Of a stretch of 64,000 nt of DNA, positions 7,655 through 15,930 are shown one piece after another. Source of the DNA: an uncultured Roseburia sp. (lineage in GTDB: Bacteria; Bacillota; Clostridia; Lachnospirales; Lachnospiraceae). Position 1 is the stretch's first letter, and every line of letters starts with the position of its first letter. The DNA lies in contig CAJUNX010000003.1 in the NCBI GenBank assembly GCA_910587865.1, positions 59,363-123,362 of the forward strand. The letters are read 5' to 3'. The notes below the pieces were generated by a model. It did not search any database. It had not been told where the DNA came from and was given only the letters and a program-made list of their open reading frames with translations. The translations under genes and the position numbers were made by a program.

Positions 7655-9397
7655 TTACTGAATATCCTCCCGCAGAAACCGCTTCTCCTCCTCGGTAAGG
7701 TCAAGCCCTAAGGTTCCGCCCGGATTCATATTATAATCCGGATCAAAATAATCCTTCAGCGCCCGGAAAACCCCGTATTCCTTTCTGCCGGTCTGCCCCT
7801 CCAGCCAGGGCGCAAACATTTTTCCGATCCCGTGATGATGACTCATGGCCGCCCCCGATTTCTGAATCGCATCCAGGATCGTCGCGTGATATTTCTTAAA
7901 TTCCTCCGCATCCGACATCCGCGTGATAAAAATAAAATAGAGATTTGCGCCCTGCGGGTAGCAGTGCGACATGTGCGTCGTCACGATCGTATTCGGCAGG
8001 GCATGGCAGACCTTCCGCACCTCCCTGTGGACCCGCGCCATATTCGACCAGTTCACCGTGCATTCGAGCGTATCCGTCATGATTCCGAAATCCAGCATGG
8101 TATCCCGCAGATAAGGGTCATTAAACCGCCCCTTCTCCCAGCTCTTTGTCACGAAAGAGGTCAGGCTCATGCCGCCGTATTTTCTCGCGATACGGCAGAT
8201 ATTGCGCGCGACGTTTCTCGAAAATCCTTTTTCACCGTCCGTAAAGCCCAGAAACAGGCAGCGCTTCATATCTTCATAGCCGCGCATCGAGAGCAGGTTC
8301 CACAGCGGCGTCTCGTCCACGTTATAAAGCCGCAGCATCAGGTTGGTTTCCTCCGGATCCGACAGGCGGAACACCGAGGCGCAGCCCGCCTCACACTGCA
8401 TCATCTCACGGGCCGCCGCGCGTGCGATTTTCCAGTTTTTAAAAATAAACGAGAACCGTTTTCTGTTTTGCGGCATGTAGCGGAATACCTTTAAGGTCAC
8501 CTCCGTCAGCACACCGAACGTTCCCTCGCTTCCCATCATAATCTGGTTTAAATCCGGTCCCGTAGCCTGTCTCGGATAATGGCTCGTTTTTATCCTCCCG
8601 ATCGGAGTCGCATATTTCTGTGAAAGCACAATATCCGTAATACATCCATAGTACGTACTGTTCTGTCCGGCTCCGCGGGTCACCACCCAGCCGCCCACGC
8701 TGCTGTACTCAAAAGACTGCGGAAAATGCCCGCAGGTGTATCTGCGCTTCGCGCCAAACCGTTCCGGCGCCTCGTTTAAGGCCGCCTCGAGCGCCGGGCC
8801 CGAGATCCCGCTCTGAACCGTGATCGTCTGGTCGGTTTCGTTAAAAGAAAGCACCCGTCCGAAACGTCTGCGCATATCAAGCGACACCCCGCCCTTCACC
8901 GGCTCCACGCCGCGGGTCACGCTGCTGCCCCCGCCATAGACATAAAGCGGAATGTGATGTTTCGTGCAGTATGCCACAATCCTTTCGATCTCCTTCGTCT
9001 CCCCCGGCCAGATCACGACATCCGGCAGATTCTCGATCTTTCTCTGCCGCAGCCTGGCCGCATCATATCCGGTCTTGCCGTAGGCCACCGCCAGCCGCGG
9101 ATAATCCTCCGTGGTCAGATTCTCTTTACCGACGATCTTCTCGAAAGCCGCAAGATGCTCCTCTGCAAGCCTGCACGGCGCGTCAAGCTTTACCTTTCCC
9201 ATTCCGATATCCCCGGCATACTGCCGGAAATCGTCATCGGTCATCTGAAATTTTTCCTTCATCATATGATAAAGAGATTCCTTCGGATACTTCACAAAAT
9301 CCGGATCTCCCCAGCGGAAAATCGAGCGGTAGCTGTCCCCCGGCGCCGCCTCTTTTACCCACTTCGGCTCAAATCCTTTATATGGCTTTGTACTCAT
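7655..9397 (-). CDS. FAD-binding oxidase, alkylglycerone-phosphate synthase-like
   Basis: A PCMH-type FAD-binding enzyme of 580 residues from the ATG at 9397, which has AAAGGAG upstream. Residues about 125-160 hold the FAD pyrophosphate loop VYGGGSSVTRGVEP; GSEGTFGVLTEVTLKVF follows near 265-280. The C-terminal substrate domain has the tri-histidine signature SHHHGIGKMFAPWLEG, shared with eukaryotic alkylglycerone-phosphate synthase, and closes with MNPGGTLGL. AGPS exchanges an acyl for an alkyl group on acyl-DHAP; bacterial members have mostly unassigned roles. Next to a GlpA-like dehydrogenase, a glycerol-phosphate-type substrate is plausible. A glycolate/lactate oxidase-like role is the alternative. 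Confidence 0.85.
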   Translation of the reverse strand: MSTKPYKGFEPKWVKEAAPGDSYRSIFRWGDPDFVKYPKESLYHMMKEKFQMTDDDFRQYAGDIGMGKVKLDAPCRLAEEHLAAFEKIVGKENLTTEDYPRLAVAYGKTGYDAARLRQRKIENLPDVVIWPGETKEIERIVAYCTKHHIPLYVYGGGSSVTRGVEPVKGGVSLDMRRRFGRVLSFNETDQTITVQSGISGPALEAALNEAPERFGAKRRYTCGHFPQSFEYSSVGGWVVTRGAGQNSTYYGCITDIVLSQKYATPIGRIKTSHYPRQATGPDLNQIMMGSEGTFGVLTEVTLKVFRYMPQNRKRFSFIFKNWKIARAAAREMMQCEAGCASVFRLSDPEETNLMLRLYNVDETPLWNLLSMRGYEDMKRCLFLGFTDGEKGFSRNVARNICRIARKYGGMSLTSFVTKSWEKGRFNDPYLRDTMLDFGIMTDTLECTVNWSNMARVHREVRKVCHALPNTIVTTHMSHCYPQGANLYFIFITRMSDAEEFKKYHATILDAIQKSGAAMSHHHGIGKMFAPWLEGQTGRKEYGVFRALKDYFDPDYNMNPGGTLGLDLTEEEKRFLREDIQ

Positions 9398-9460
9398 TTT
9401 TTCTCCTTTCCTTTCGGGACATTCCGTCCGCCCCGCACCTGTCGCCGTCTCCCCCGCATC

Positions 9461-9600
9461 TTCCGCGGCATGCCGCAAGCAGATTCGACGTCCTGGTTAA
9501 TCATCCCGTCTCCTCTCACCTGCTGCGACATGCCGCAAGCAGATTCGACGTCCTGGTTAATCGTCCTGTCTCCTCTCACCTGCCGCGGCATGTCGCAGAC
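9461..9600. repeat. 60-bp tandem duplication, about 2.3 copies
   Basis: Units with the core CATGCCGCAAGCAGATTCGA recur at 60-bp spacing (cores near 9469 and 9529) and a third partial copy ends near 9600. The block fills most of the gap between the AGPS-like gene and the DUF1667 gene. It happens to be open on the minus strand, but no start with a ribosome binding site was seen. Confidence 0.9.
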
Positions 9601-9613
9601 TCCCCGCCGCCTG

Positions 9614-9979
9614 TCACGGCTTCTTTGAACTCATCATATCCCCTGTCACGATCACGTCAGCGCCAAGTCCCAGCACATTCGCAATCACCACGTCTCCCCG
9701 CCTCATGCGCGTCTTTATCTCCATCCTGCTGATCTCGTGCATCACGTCAAAGATCCGCTCCTTCGGGATCTCCGCGGACACGCGTACCGGCGCCACCGGC
9801 AGTTCCGGGAATACGGTCCGCATCGTACCGGAAATCGTGCGCATCGGGTGCGTAAGCTCCGAGACGGCGAAATCCACGCCCCTGCTGCAGCGGTTGCCGC
9901 TCACACGGATCTCACCGTCTGTCTGTTCTGCCATAAGCGCACAGCCGTTCGGGCAGGTGATACAGGTCAGTTTCCTCAT
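9614..9979 (-). CDS. DUF1667 protein (small Cys-rich partner of GlpA-type dehydrogenase)
   Basis: A 121-residue protein that starts ITCPNGCAL, giving C-x2-C-x3-C-type cysteines at residues 6-13, with another Cys in GNRCSRGVDFAVSE. The remaining part (PVRVSAEIPKERIFDVMHEI, RGDVVIANVLGLGADVIVTGDM) is the conserved DUF1667 fold. The family is regularly encoded after an FAD/NAD oxidoreductase and a GlpA-like protein, exactly as here, and is thought to be a small redox or metal-binding subunit. Its ATG overlaps the stop of the gene before it (ATGA), which indicates translational coupling. The cysteines suggest iron-sulphur binding, by inference only. Confidence 0.9.
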   Translation of the reverse strand: MRKLTCITCPNGCALMAEQTDGEIRVSGNRCSRGVDFAVSELTHPMRTISGTMRTVFPELPVAPVRVSAEIPKERIFDVMHEISRMEIKTRMRRGDVVIANVLGLGADVIVTGDMMSSKKP

Positions 9980-11238
9980 ACCCGGTCTCCTCCTTTCACG
10001 ATTGAAAGCCTCACACCCGACTGCTCCGTCAGACCAAAACCGGATGTATCTAATGTCAGCCGCTCCATCTCGGGCGGTTTTAAATTCCGATAGTTCTTCC
10101 GAAACACTTCACGGCCGTCCACCGAGATGAGAAGCGTCCCCTCCGTAAGGCTCTCACGGCTCCGGAAATACAGGGTCAGCCCGCCGCATCCGCCGGAGAG
10201 ATCCAGCCGCTGTGGCACCAGATACAGCATGGAGTCGTCTGTTTTTAACGAAATCAGCCGTCTGTCGGCACGCGTATAGGCGGCCGCAGCCGCTCCTGCA
10301 ATCTCCCCGCTCTCCGACACATAATCCACCAGATCATTGACATGCATCGCATTGCCGCAGGAAAAGACGCCCTCCGTCATCGTCATAAACCGGTTGTCGC
10401 ACACCGGCCCTTTTGTCTTCGGATCAAGCGGGACACCGAGCTCCTCCGCGATCTCATTCTCCGGGATTAATCCCACCGACAGGATCAGCGTATCGCAGCT
10501 GATGCGCTCCTTTGTCCCCGGGATGGGGCGCATCTCCTCATCCACACGCATCGTCTCCACGCCGGTCAGCCGCTCCGTCCCGAAGACGCGTGTCACCGTG
10601 CGGGAGAGATAAAGCGGGATATCATAGTCTTCCAGACACTGGATCAGATTCCTGGTCAGTCCCGACGGCTCCGGCTTTACCTCATAGACGCCGAGCACCT
10701 TTGCCCCCTCTAACGTCAGCCGTCTCGCCATAATCAGGCCGATATCGCCGCTGCCTAAGATCACGCAGCGCTTCGCCGGCATCTGCCCCATCAGATTGAC
10801 AAAATGCTGCGCACAGCCCGCCGTGAAAATCCCGGCAGGTCTCGTCCCGTGAATCGCCACCTGCTTTGCCGTCCGCTCCCTGCAGCCGGTCGCGAGAATC
10901 AGCGTTTTCGTCCGGTATTCCTGCACGCCCTGCCGGTTTACCGCGCGCACCAGAAACCCGTCTTTCTTTTTTAAAATGGCCGTCACAAAGGTCTGCACCT
11001 CATATGCGATCGAACGGCTGTGAAATTCATCCTCAAACCGCCCGGCATACTCCGGTCCGGAAAGCTTCTCCCCGAACCGCAAAAGACCGAACCCGTCGTG
11101 GATACACTGTTTTAAAATACCGCCCAGCCGCGCTTCTCGCTCAAGCAGAAGGACATCCGCCCCGTTCTTTTTCGCCGAAATGGCCGCGGCAAGCCCTCCC
11201 GGGCCTCCGCCGATGACAAGTACGTCATAAACCGTCAT
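9976..11238 (-). CDS. NAD(P)/FAD-dependent oxidoreductase
   Basis: A two-dinucleotide-domain flavoprotein of 420 residues. The FAD site is VIGGGPGGLAAAISAKKNG near the N-terminus, a second Rossmann motif VILGSGDIGLIMARRL near residue 160 binds NAD(P), and SCGNAMHVNDLVDYVSESGEIAG is the C-terminal FAD contact. A CIHDGFG segment lies near residue 50. With the GlpA-like and DUF1667 proteins it forms the three-gene module common in Firmicutes, probably a membrane-associated or soluble electron-transferring complex. The ATG at 11238 overlaps the upstream stop by 14 bases and has GGAAGGGGG upstream; an ATG at 11259 is possible but less well placed. Confidence 0.9.
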   Translation of the reverse strand: MTVYDVLVIGGGPGGLAAAISAKKNGADVLLLEREARLGGILKQCIHDGFGLLRFGEKLSGPEYAGRFEDEFHSRSIAYEVQTFVTAILKKKDGFLVRAVNRQGVQEYRTKTLILATGCRERTAKQVAIHGTRPAGIFTAGCAQHFVNLMGQMPAKRCVILGSGDIGLIMARRLTLEGAKVLGVYEVKPEPSGLTRNLIQCLEDYDIPLYLSRTVTRVFGTERLTGVETMRVDEEMRPIPGTKERISCDTLILSVGLIPENEIAEELGVPLDPKTKGPVCDNRFMTMTEGVFSCGNAMHVNDLVDYVSESGEIAGAAAAAYTRADRRLISLKTDDSMLYLVPQRLDLSGGCGGLTLYFRSRESLTEGTLLISVDGREVFRKNYRNLKPPEMERLTLDTSGFGLTEQSGVRLSIVKGGDRV

Positions 11239-12958
11239 ATGCCGCCCCCTTCCTGCCATAGCTGATCACTGCATCAGGTCCGGATTTTTTTACCTCTTCC
11301 GCCGGCACACCCACGTATTCGCTGATGATCTGCGTCACCAGCGGCAGGCAGAAGCCGCCCTGGCAGCGCCCCATCCCCGGGCGCACCCGCTTTTTGACGC
11401 CGTCTGTGGTAAACACCGGCACCGGGGATTTTAACGCGTCCAGAATCTCTCCCCTGCTGATCTCCTCGCACCGGCAGACAATGACGCCGTAATCCGGATT
11501 CTCTTTAATCAGTCGGTCGCGCTCGCGCCTCGGGAGATTCCGAACCTGCGGAATCCCTCTGCGGACCGGCTGGAACGATTCATTCTTTCTCACCCTTCCC
11601 TCTCCGCCGAGCATCCGCACCGCGAGAGCCGCCACGTCCACGGCCACCGCCGGAGCCGTCGTCAGCCCCGGCGACTGGATGCCCGCACAGTGAATCAGAT
11701 TCCTTGTCCTCCTGCCGCGCTCAATGACAAAATCCTCCTCGAACGTCGCCGCGCGCACGCCGGTAAAATACGTGATAATATCGCGCTCCGAAAGTCCGTC
11801 CGACGTCTGCTTTTGTTTGGCAAACACCTCGTCGATATCCGCCTGCGCCGTCGCAAAATTTTCCTTTTCATATGTCTCCGCCGCGTTCGGCCCCACGAGC
11901 AGATTGTGATGTACCGTGTGCAGGATGCCTCCGCCCTTGGTGTGCGCCGTATTGCCGGAGAGCAGTTTGATCGACGCAATGCTTTTTACCAGGCTTCCCG
12001 CTTTTTTATCCAGAATCGAGTTCGTTCCCCGTCTCGGATGGATCGAATAAAAGCGGTCGCCTGCCATGGCCGAGATATCCTCCGCAAACACGCCCGCCGC
12101 ATTGATGACAAGCTTCGGATGCACCGTACCCCGGTTCGTTTTTACGGAGCGGATGCGCCCTTCGCGAACCTCCATCCCCAGCACGGCCGTATTCAGGGAA
12201 ATCTGCGCTCCGTTTGCCGCCGCATTTTCCCCGTAAGCGATCGTCAGCCCGTACGGGCACACACAGCCCGCGCTCGGATTGTACAGCGCGAAGGCAAAGC
12301 CCGGTCGAAGCGCCGGCTCCCTGCGATAGAGCTCCTTCGCGGAAATGATCTGCGTATCCGTCACCCCGCACACCGTTCTCCTCTGCCAGGCGTACATCCG
12401 GATCAGCGGCAGCGTCATCTTATCCGCAAAACACACATACTGCCCGCACCGCCGGAAGGGGACGTCAAGCTCCCGGCAGATCCCGTCAAACATCGCGTTG
12501 CCCTTCCTGACATACTGCTGCTTTACCGTTCCTCTGCCCAGATCCACCCCGGGATGCACCTCGCCGTCATTGCGGCCCGATGCCTGAAGCGCAAGATCCG
12601 CCTCCTTCTCCACCAAAAGCACATCCAGCTTCCAGCGCGTCAGCTCCCTGGCGATGCTGCATCCGGAAACCCCGCCGCCGATCACCAGCACGTCCGGCCG
12701 TCTCCCTTCCAGCGTCTCATCCGTAAATCCCGGCGTCCGCATCGGCGCTCTCACACCGCCGGAAAACACCACGTCATTGACCACATGCACGCCCGGCTGT
12801 TTTATGACGCACATACTGCAGGCTTCTATGATATCCTCCCAGCGCTTAAGGCTTCCCGATACCCGGATGATCCTTCCCTCCACGCTCACCTGCACCGCGT
12901 CCCCGAACCGCACCCGCAGCTTTTTCTGGAGCTTTCGTTCCAGCTGTTTCTGTTTCAT
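11225..12958 (-). CDS. GlpA-like FAD-dependent dehydrogenase with BON-like and BFD [2Fe-2S] domains
   Basis: Probably oxidises glycerol-3-phosphate or a related polyol phosphate. The 577-residue protein has three parts. Residues about 5-65 resemble a BON-like domain (VQVSVEGRIIRVSGSL, GVHVVNDVVF). Residues about 85-440 are the DAO fold with VLVIGGGVSGCSIAREL and ASGRNDGEVHPG. The C-terminus is a BFD-like [2Fe-2S] domain with VCRCEE and RPGMGRCQGGFC cysteines. The ATG at 12958 was chosen over a GTG nine bases upstream. It is the first gene of the cluster, behind a 280-base leader that contains tandem repeats and a TetR-type operator. The substrate is not proven. Confidence 0.88.
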   Translation of the reverse strand: MKQKQLERKLQKKLRVRFGDAVQVSVEGRIIRVSGSLKRWEDIIEACSMCVIKQPGVHVVNDVVFSGGVRAPMRTPGFTDETLEGRRPDVLVIGGGVSGCSIARELTRWKLDVLLVEKEADLALQASGRNDGEVHPGVDLGRGTVKQQYVRKGNAMFDGICRELDVPFRRCGQYVCFADKMTLPLIRMYAWQRRTVCGVTDTQIISAKELYRREPALRPGFAFALYNPSAGCVCPYGLTIAYGENAAANGAQISLNTAVLGMEVREGRIRSVKTNRGTVHPKLVINAAGVFAEDISAMAGDRFYSIHPRRGTNSILDKKAGSLVKSIASIKLLSGNTAHTKGGGILHTVHHNLLVGPNAAETYEKENFATAQADIDEVFAKQKQTSDGLSERDIITYFTGVRAATFEEDFVIERGRRTRNLIHCAGIQSPGLTTAPAVAVDVAALAVRMLGGEGRVRKNESFQPVRRGIPQVRNLPRRERDRLIKENPDYGVIVCRCEEISRGEILDALKSPVPVFTTDGVKKRVRPGMGRCQGGFCLPLVTQIISEYVGVPAEEVKKSGPDAVISYGRKGAAYDGL

Positions 12959-13002
12959 CCCTCTCACTTCCCTCTCTCTTATCCTGTCCCCCGGCCGGGC
13001 TT

Positions 13003-13180
13003 TCCACGGATCTCACTTTCCCTTCTCCTTTGATCCATCCTCTCACCCGGACGGGTTCTCCACGGATCTCACTTTCCCTTCTCCTTCGATCCATCCTCTC
13101 ACCCGGACGGGCTTTCCACGGATCTCACTCTCTCTTCTCCTTCGATCCATCCTCTCACCCGGACGGGTTCTCCACAGATT
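13003..13180. repeat. 56-bp tandem repeat in the leader of the dehydrogenase cluster
   Basis: Three full units start at 13003, 13059 and 13115, and a partial fourth starts at 13171, each opening TCCACGGATCTCACT and ending CACCCGGACGG. The block lies between the minus-strand promoter and the first gene, so it is transcribed as 5' leader. Confidence 0.92.
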
Positions 13181-13210
13181 CCGTCCGCGGGACACTTTCC
13201 TTCGGACGGA
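13180..13210. promoter_or_regulatory. Inverted repeat in the cluster leader
   Basis: Eight-base arms TCCGTCCG (13180-13187) and CGGACGGA (13203-13210) flank 15 bases. It abuts the operator palindrome and could be an RNA stem or a second protein site. No U-tract follows on either strand. Confidence 0.45.
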
Positions 13211-13229
13211 GTCGGTTGTGCGACCGACT
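13210..13229. promoter_or_regulatory. Candidate TetR operator
   Basis: Perfect inverted repeat AGTCGGT-N6-ACCGACT. It lies about 10 bases downstream of the minus-strand -10 box, so a bound dimer would block transcription of the dehydrogenase cluster. The divergent tetR gene is the obvious source of the repressor. Confidence 0.65.
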
Positions 13230-13238
13230 TATACTTTC

Positions 13239-13267
13239 ATCATAGCAGGCGCATTCTTCCACGTCAA
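13239..13267 (-). promoter_or_regulatory. Promoter of the GlpA-like/AGPS-like/kinase cluster
   Basis: TTGACG (13262-13267) and TATGAT (13239-13244) on the minus strand are exactly 17 bases apart. This is one of the strongest promoters in the window. Confidence 0.85.
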
Positions 13268-13294
13268 TATTTTTCTGATTTTTTAGGAATTTTC

Positions 13295-13323
13295 TCGACA
13301 AAACAGGCAAAAAAACGTATACT
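13295..13323 (+). promoter_or_regulatory. Promoter of tetR
   Basis: TCGACA (13295-13300), 17 bases, TATACT (13318-13323), about 36 bases before the tetR start. It does not overlap the candidate operator at 13210-13229, so autoregulation would need another site. Confidence 0.7.
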
Positions 13324-13358
13324 GTACCTATATTTTCTGAATTTCCGGAGGGAAATCG

Positions 13359-13928
13359 ATGGCTGCACCGAGAAAAGACAATGTGAAAGAACTGATTCTT
13401 TATGCTGCGGAAGAGCTTCTTCTGACCAAAAAGCTCTCCGATATCTCCCTGGCCGAGATCGCCGCCTGTGCCGGCATCTCCAAGGGAACGCTGTATTATC
13501 ATTATAAAAATAAAAATGAAATTTTGTTCGACATCACCGACAAATACTTAAACGAACAGTACCGCGACCTGATCGCCTGGACGGAGGACGCTGCAAAAGA
13601 CACCTCTCTGCACCGTCTGATTCACTATGTCCTCGAACGCGATGTATCTACTGCCGGTATGCGCCTGCATCTGTTTTACGATGCCATGATGGGCGACGAG
13701 CAGATCCGCCAGAAGCTCCTTGCGCGCTACGAGGAATTTGCTCACATTCTGGCGGAAAAAATCGCCGAACGGACAAACGATCCGGCGCCGGACTATCTGG
13801 CCTGGCTGCTTCTGGTGCTCTCGGACGGCCTGTTCCTCCACCAGACACTCGGCAATCCGCTGCTTGACATTCCGGCGTTCATCCGTCAGTCGGAAACGTA
13901 TCTGACTTCACGCGTCCCTCAGGTGTGA
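13359..13928 (+). CDS. TetR/AcrR-family transcriptional regulator
   Basis: A 189-residue repressor. Residues about 8-55 are the TetR helix-turn-helix (LILYAAEELLLTKKLSDISLAEIAACAGISKGTLYYHY is the region, read as three helices), and the rest is a helical ligand-binding domain without recognisable ligand motifs. GGAGGG lies 8 bases before the ATG. It is transcribed away from the flavoprotein cluster, and the shared 390-base region contains two promoters and a 7-bp-arm palindrome placed as an operator. A product or substrate of the cluster is the likely inducer, by inference. Confidence 0.93.
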   Translation: MAAPRKDNVKELILYAAEELLLTKKLSDISLAEIAACAGISKGTLYYHYKNKNEILFDITDKYLNEQYRDLIAWTEDAAKDTSLHRLIHYVLERDVSTAGMRLHLFYDAMMGDEQIRQKLLARYEEFAHILAEKIAERTNDPAPDYLAWLLLVLSDGLFLHQTLGNPLLDIPAFIRQSETYLTSRVPQV

Positions 13929-13945
13929 AAACAGAGCAAAATCTA

Positions 13946-13974
13946 TTGACAAACTCTTCCAAAAGCAGTACTCT
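13946..13974 (+). promoter_or_regulatory. Promoter of the enoyl-CoA hydratase gene
   Basis: A perfect TTGACA (13946-13951) is followed after 17 bases by TACTCT (13969-13974). The 5' leader is about 95 bases. Confidence 0.75.
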
Positions 13975-14077
13975 GATTCTATAAGATTTGTTAATTTTTT
14001 ATCAAACGACAGAGCAGGCAGACCACCGTTTCATGTCTGCCTGTTCTGCCGAATTTATTTGAGGAGGGTGCTTTATC

Positions 14078-14881
14078 ATGAGCGAATTTAACAACTTAAC
14101 ACTGGAAATCGCCGATCAGATCGCGGTTCTTTCCATCGCAAGACCGGCTGCCTTAAACGCGTTAAACAGCGAGACACTGGACGAGCTTAATGTCGCTTTA
14201 ACCGAGATTGAAGCTATGGATGACGTGAAGGTTGTCATCTTAACCGGCGGCCCGGACAAGAAGGGCAATGCGTTTAAGTCCTTCGTAGCAGGCGCAGACA
14301 TCGCCGAGATGGTGAACTTCACCGCTGCGGAGGCGAGAGCGTTCGGTATGAAGGCGAGCGTTCCGTTCTTTAAGCTCCAGAATATGCGCCAGGTGACCAT
14401 CGCTGCCGTAAACGGCTTCGCGCTCGGCGGCGGATGCGAGATTTCCATGTCCTGCGATATCCGCATCGCATCGGACAACGCCATCTTCGGACAGCCGGAG
14501 TGCGGCCTCGGCATTATCCCGGGATTCGGCGGCACACAGAGACTTGCCCGCTTAGTCGGTATGGGACGTGCAAAAGAGATGATCTTCACCTGTGACAATA
14601 TCAACGCAGAGGAAGCTTACCGCATCGGCCTTGTGAATAAGGTTGTTCCGGCGGAGGAGCTGATGCCGACCGCAAAAGCTATGGCGGCGAAGATTATTTC
14701 CAAGGGCAGCTACGCGGTGTCCATCGCGAAGGCAGCCATCAACAACGGATACGATATGGACATTAAGAACGCGGTGGAGATGGAGGCAAACCTGTTCGGC
14801 GTTACCTGCTCGACCAACGACAAAAAAGAAGGCATGACCGCATTCCTTGAGAAGAGAAAAGCGGATCTGACGGATTTCTAA
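14078..14881 (+). CDS. crt: Enoyl-CoA hydratase (crotonase)
   Basis: Hydrates crotonyl-CoA and similar short-chain enoyl-CoAs, as in the butyrate pathway. The 267 residues have the oxyanion-hole segments SFVAGADIAEM (about 68-78) and GFALGGGCEIS, with a catalytic Glu in each of GGGCE and QPECGLGIIPGFGGTQRL. GAGGAGGG precedes the ATG. It has its own promoter and terminator and no hbd, bcd, etf or thl gene beside it, although those genes usually form an operand with crt in clostridia. Its frequent AAC/GCG-type optimal codons suggest high expression. The substrate range cannot be fixed from sequence. Confidence 0.93.
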   Translation: MSEFNNLTLEIADQIAVLSIARPAALNALNSETLDELNVALTEIEAMDDVKVVILTGGPDKKGNAFKSFVAGADIAEMVNFTAAEARAFGMKASVPFFKLQNMRQVTIAAVNGFALGGGCEISMSCDIRIASDNAIFGQPECGLGIIPGFGGTQRLARLVGMGRAKEMIFTCDNINAEEAYRIGLVNKVVPAEELMPTAKAMAAKIISKGSYAVSIAKAAINNGYDMDIKNAVEMEANLFGVTCSTNDKKEGMTAFLEKRKADLTDF

Positions 14882-14903
14882 GCATTATATCACAGACCTT
14901 AAG

Positions 14904-14942
14904 GGTCATGCAGCGGTCATACTTCCGCCGCATGGCCTTTTT
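14904..14942 (+). terminator. Terminator after crt
   Basis: GGTCATGC (14904-14911) pairs with GCATGGCC (14930-14937), allowing one G-T pair, and is followed at once by five Ts. Confidence 0.65.
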
Positions 14943-14985
14943 CATCCCATCGGGACAGTTTCGCGAAGCGTGCTGTCCTTATCTT

Positions 14986-15014
14986 TTGCTTTCCCCGGGC
15001 AACTGTGGTATACT
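14986..15014 (+). promoter_or_regulatory. Promoter of proC
   Basis: TTGCTT (14986-14991), 17 bases, TATACT (15009-15014), 49 bases before the proC start. Confidence 0.65.
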
Positions 15015-15063
15015 GGTAGACAAATAACAGCACGAATCGACAAAAGAAAGGCAGGTTCTAATC

Positions 15064-15879
15064 ATGTTCGACAAAATGATCGGTTTTATCGGCGCCGGCA
15101 ATATGGGAAGCGCCATGATCGGCGGTATCCTTGACGCCTCCCTGGCGAACACCAGCCAGATCATTGCCAGCGCCCGCTCTCAGGAAACACTTGATGCAGT
15201 CCGCACCAGATTCTCCATCGAGATGACACGCTCCAACGAGACTGTCGCGGAACGCAGCGACATTCTTATTCTTGCCGTCAAACCGGAGGGGCTTTCAGAT
15301 GTCATCCCTCAGATTGTCCCGCACCTGAAAAACAGCTGTGTCATCGTATCCGTCGCAGCCGGAAAAACGATTGCTTCCATTGAGGATATGTTCGGAAAAA
15401 GCATCCGGCTGGTGCGCGCGATGCCGAATACGCCCGCTCTGGTCGGAGAAGCGATGAGTGCGCTCTGTCCGAATTCCCTGATCTCGGAACGGGATCTGGC
15501 CCAGGTACAGCAGGTGTTTAACTGCTTCGGAAAATCCGAGGTGGTTCCCGAACACATGATGGATACCGTTATCGGCGTTTCCGGATCCTCCCCGGCTTAT
15601 GTGTATCTCCTGATTGAGGCAATGGCCGATGCCGCTGTCGCGGAAGGTATGCCCCGCGCGCAGGCGTATAAATTCGCCGCGCAGTCTGTATATGGAGCGG
15701 CAAAAATGGTATTAAAGACGAAAGAACATCCCGGCGCACTAAAAGACGCCGTCTGCTCTCCGGGCGGCACGACCATCGAGGCCGTCGCAGCCCTCGAGCG
15801 CGGCCGATTTCGCGATACCGTCATCACGGCACAGCGGGCCTGCACGCAGAAATCCCGCGAGATGAGCCGCAGAAAGTAG
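15064..15879 (+). CDS. proC: Pyrroline-5-carboxylate reductase
   Basis: Last step of proline synthesis: reduces 1-pyrroline-5-carboxylate with NAD(P)H. The 271 residues carry the Rossmann loop GFIGAGNMGSAMIGG at 7-21, VKPEGL, the MPNTPALVGEAMSAL segment and the C-terminal family signature beginning SPGGTTIEAVAALE. Length is normal. It has its own promoter. A decayed copy of its signature region lies 190 bases downstream (see 15931-16002). Confidence 0.96.
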   Translation: MFDKMIGFIGAGNMGSAMIGGILDASLANTSQIIASARSQETLDAVRTRFSIEMTRSNETVAERSDILILAVKPEGLSDVIPQIVPHLKNSCVIVSVAAGKTIASIEDMFGKSIRLVRAMPNTPALVGEAMSALCPNSLISERDLAQVQQVFNCFGKSEVVPEHMMDTVIGVSGSSPAYVYLLIEAMADAAVAEGMPRAQAYKFAAQSVYGAAKMVLKTKEHPGALKDAVCSPGGTTIEAVAALERGRFRDTVITAQRACTQKSREMSRRK

Positions 15880-15930
15880 CGGGCGTGCTGTCTTTTGGCG
15901 TCTCTTCCTATGCCGGCAGTCCGCTGTCTC

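Noticed and set aside
9394..9591. Open frame through the 60-bp repeats giving repeated MxxQVRGD peptide
   Set aside because: Period happens to be a multiple of three; no ribosome binding site and no known family.
11690..13033. 447-codon open frame antisense to the GlpA-like gene
   Set aside because: Arg/His/Pro-rich composition and no domains; it is the usual mirror of a G+C-rich gene on the other strand.
13003..13180. CRISPR or iteron origin
   Set aside because: The whole 56-bp unit is repeated without spacers, there is no replication gene nearby, and it lies within a mapped leader.
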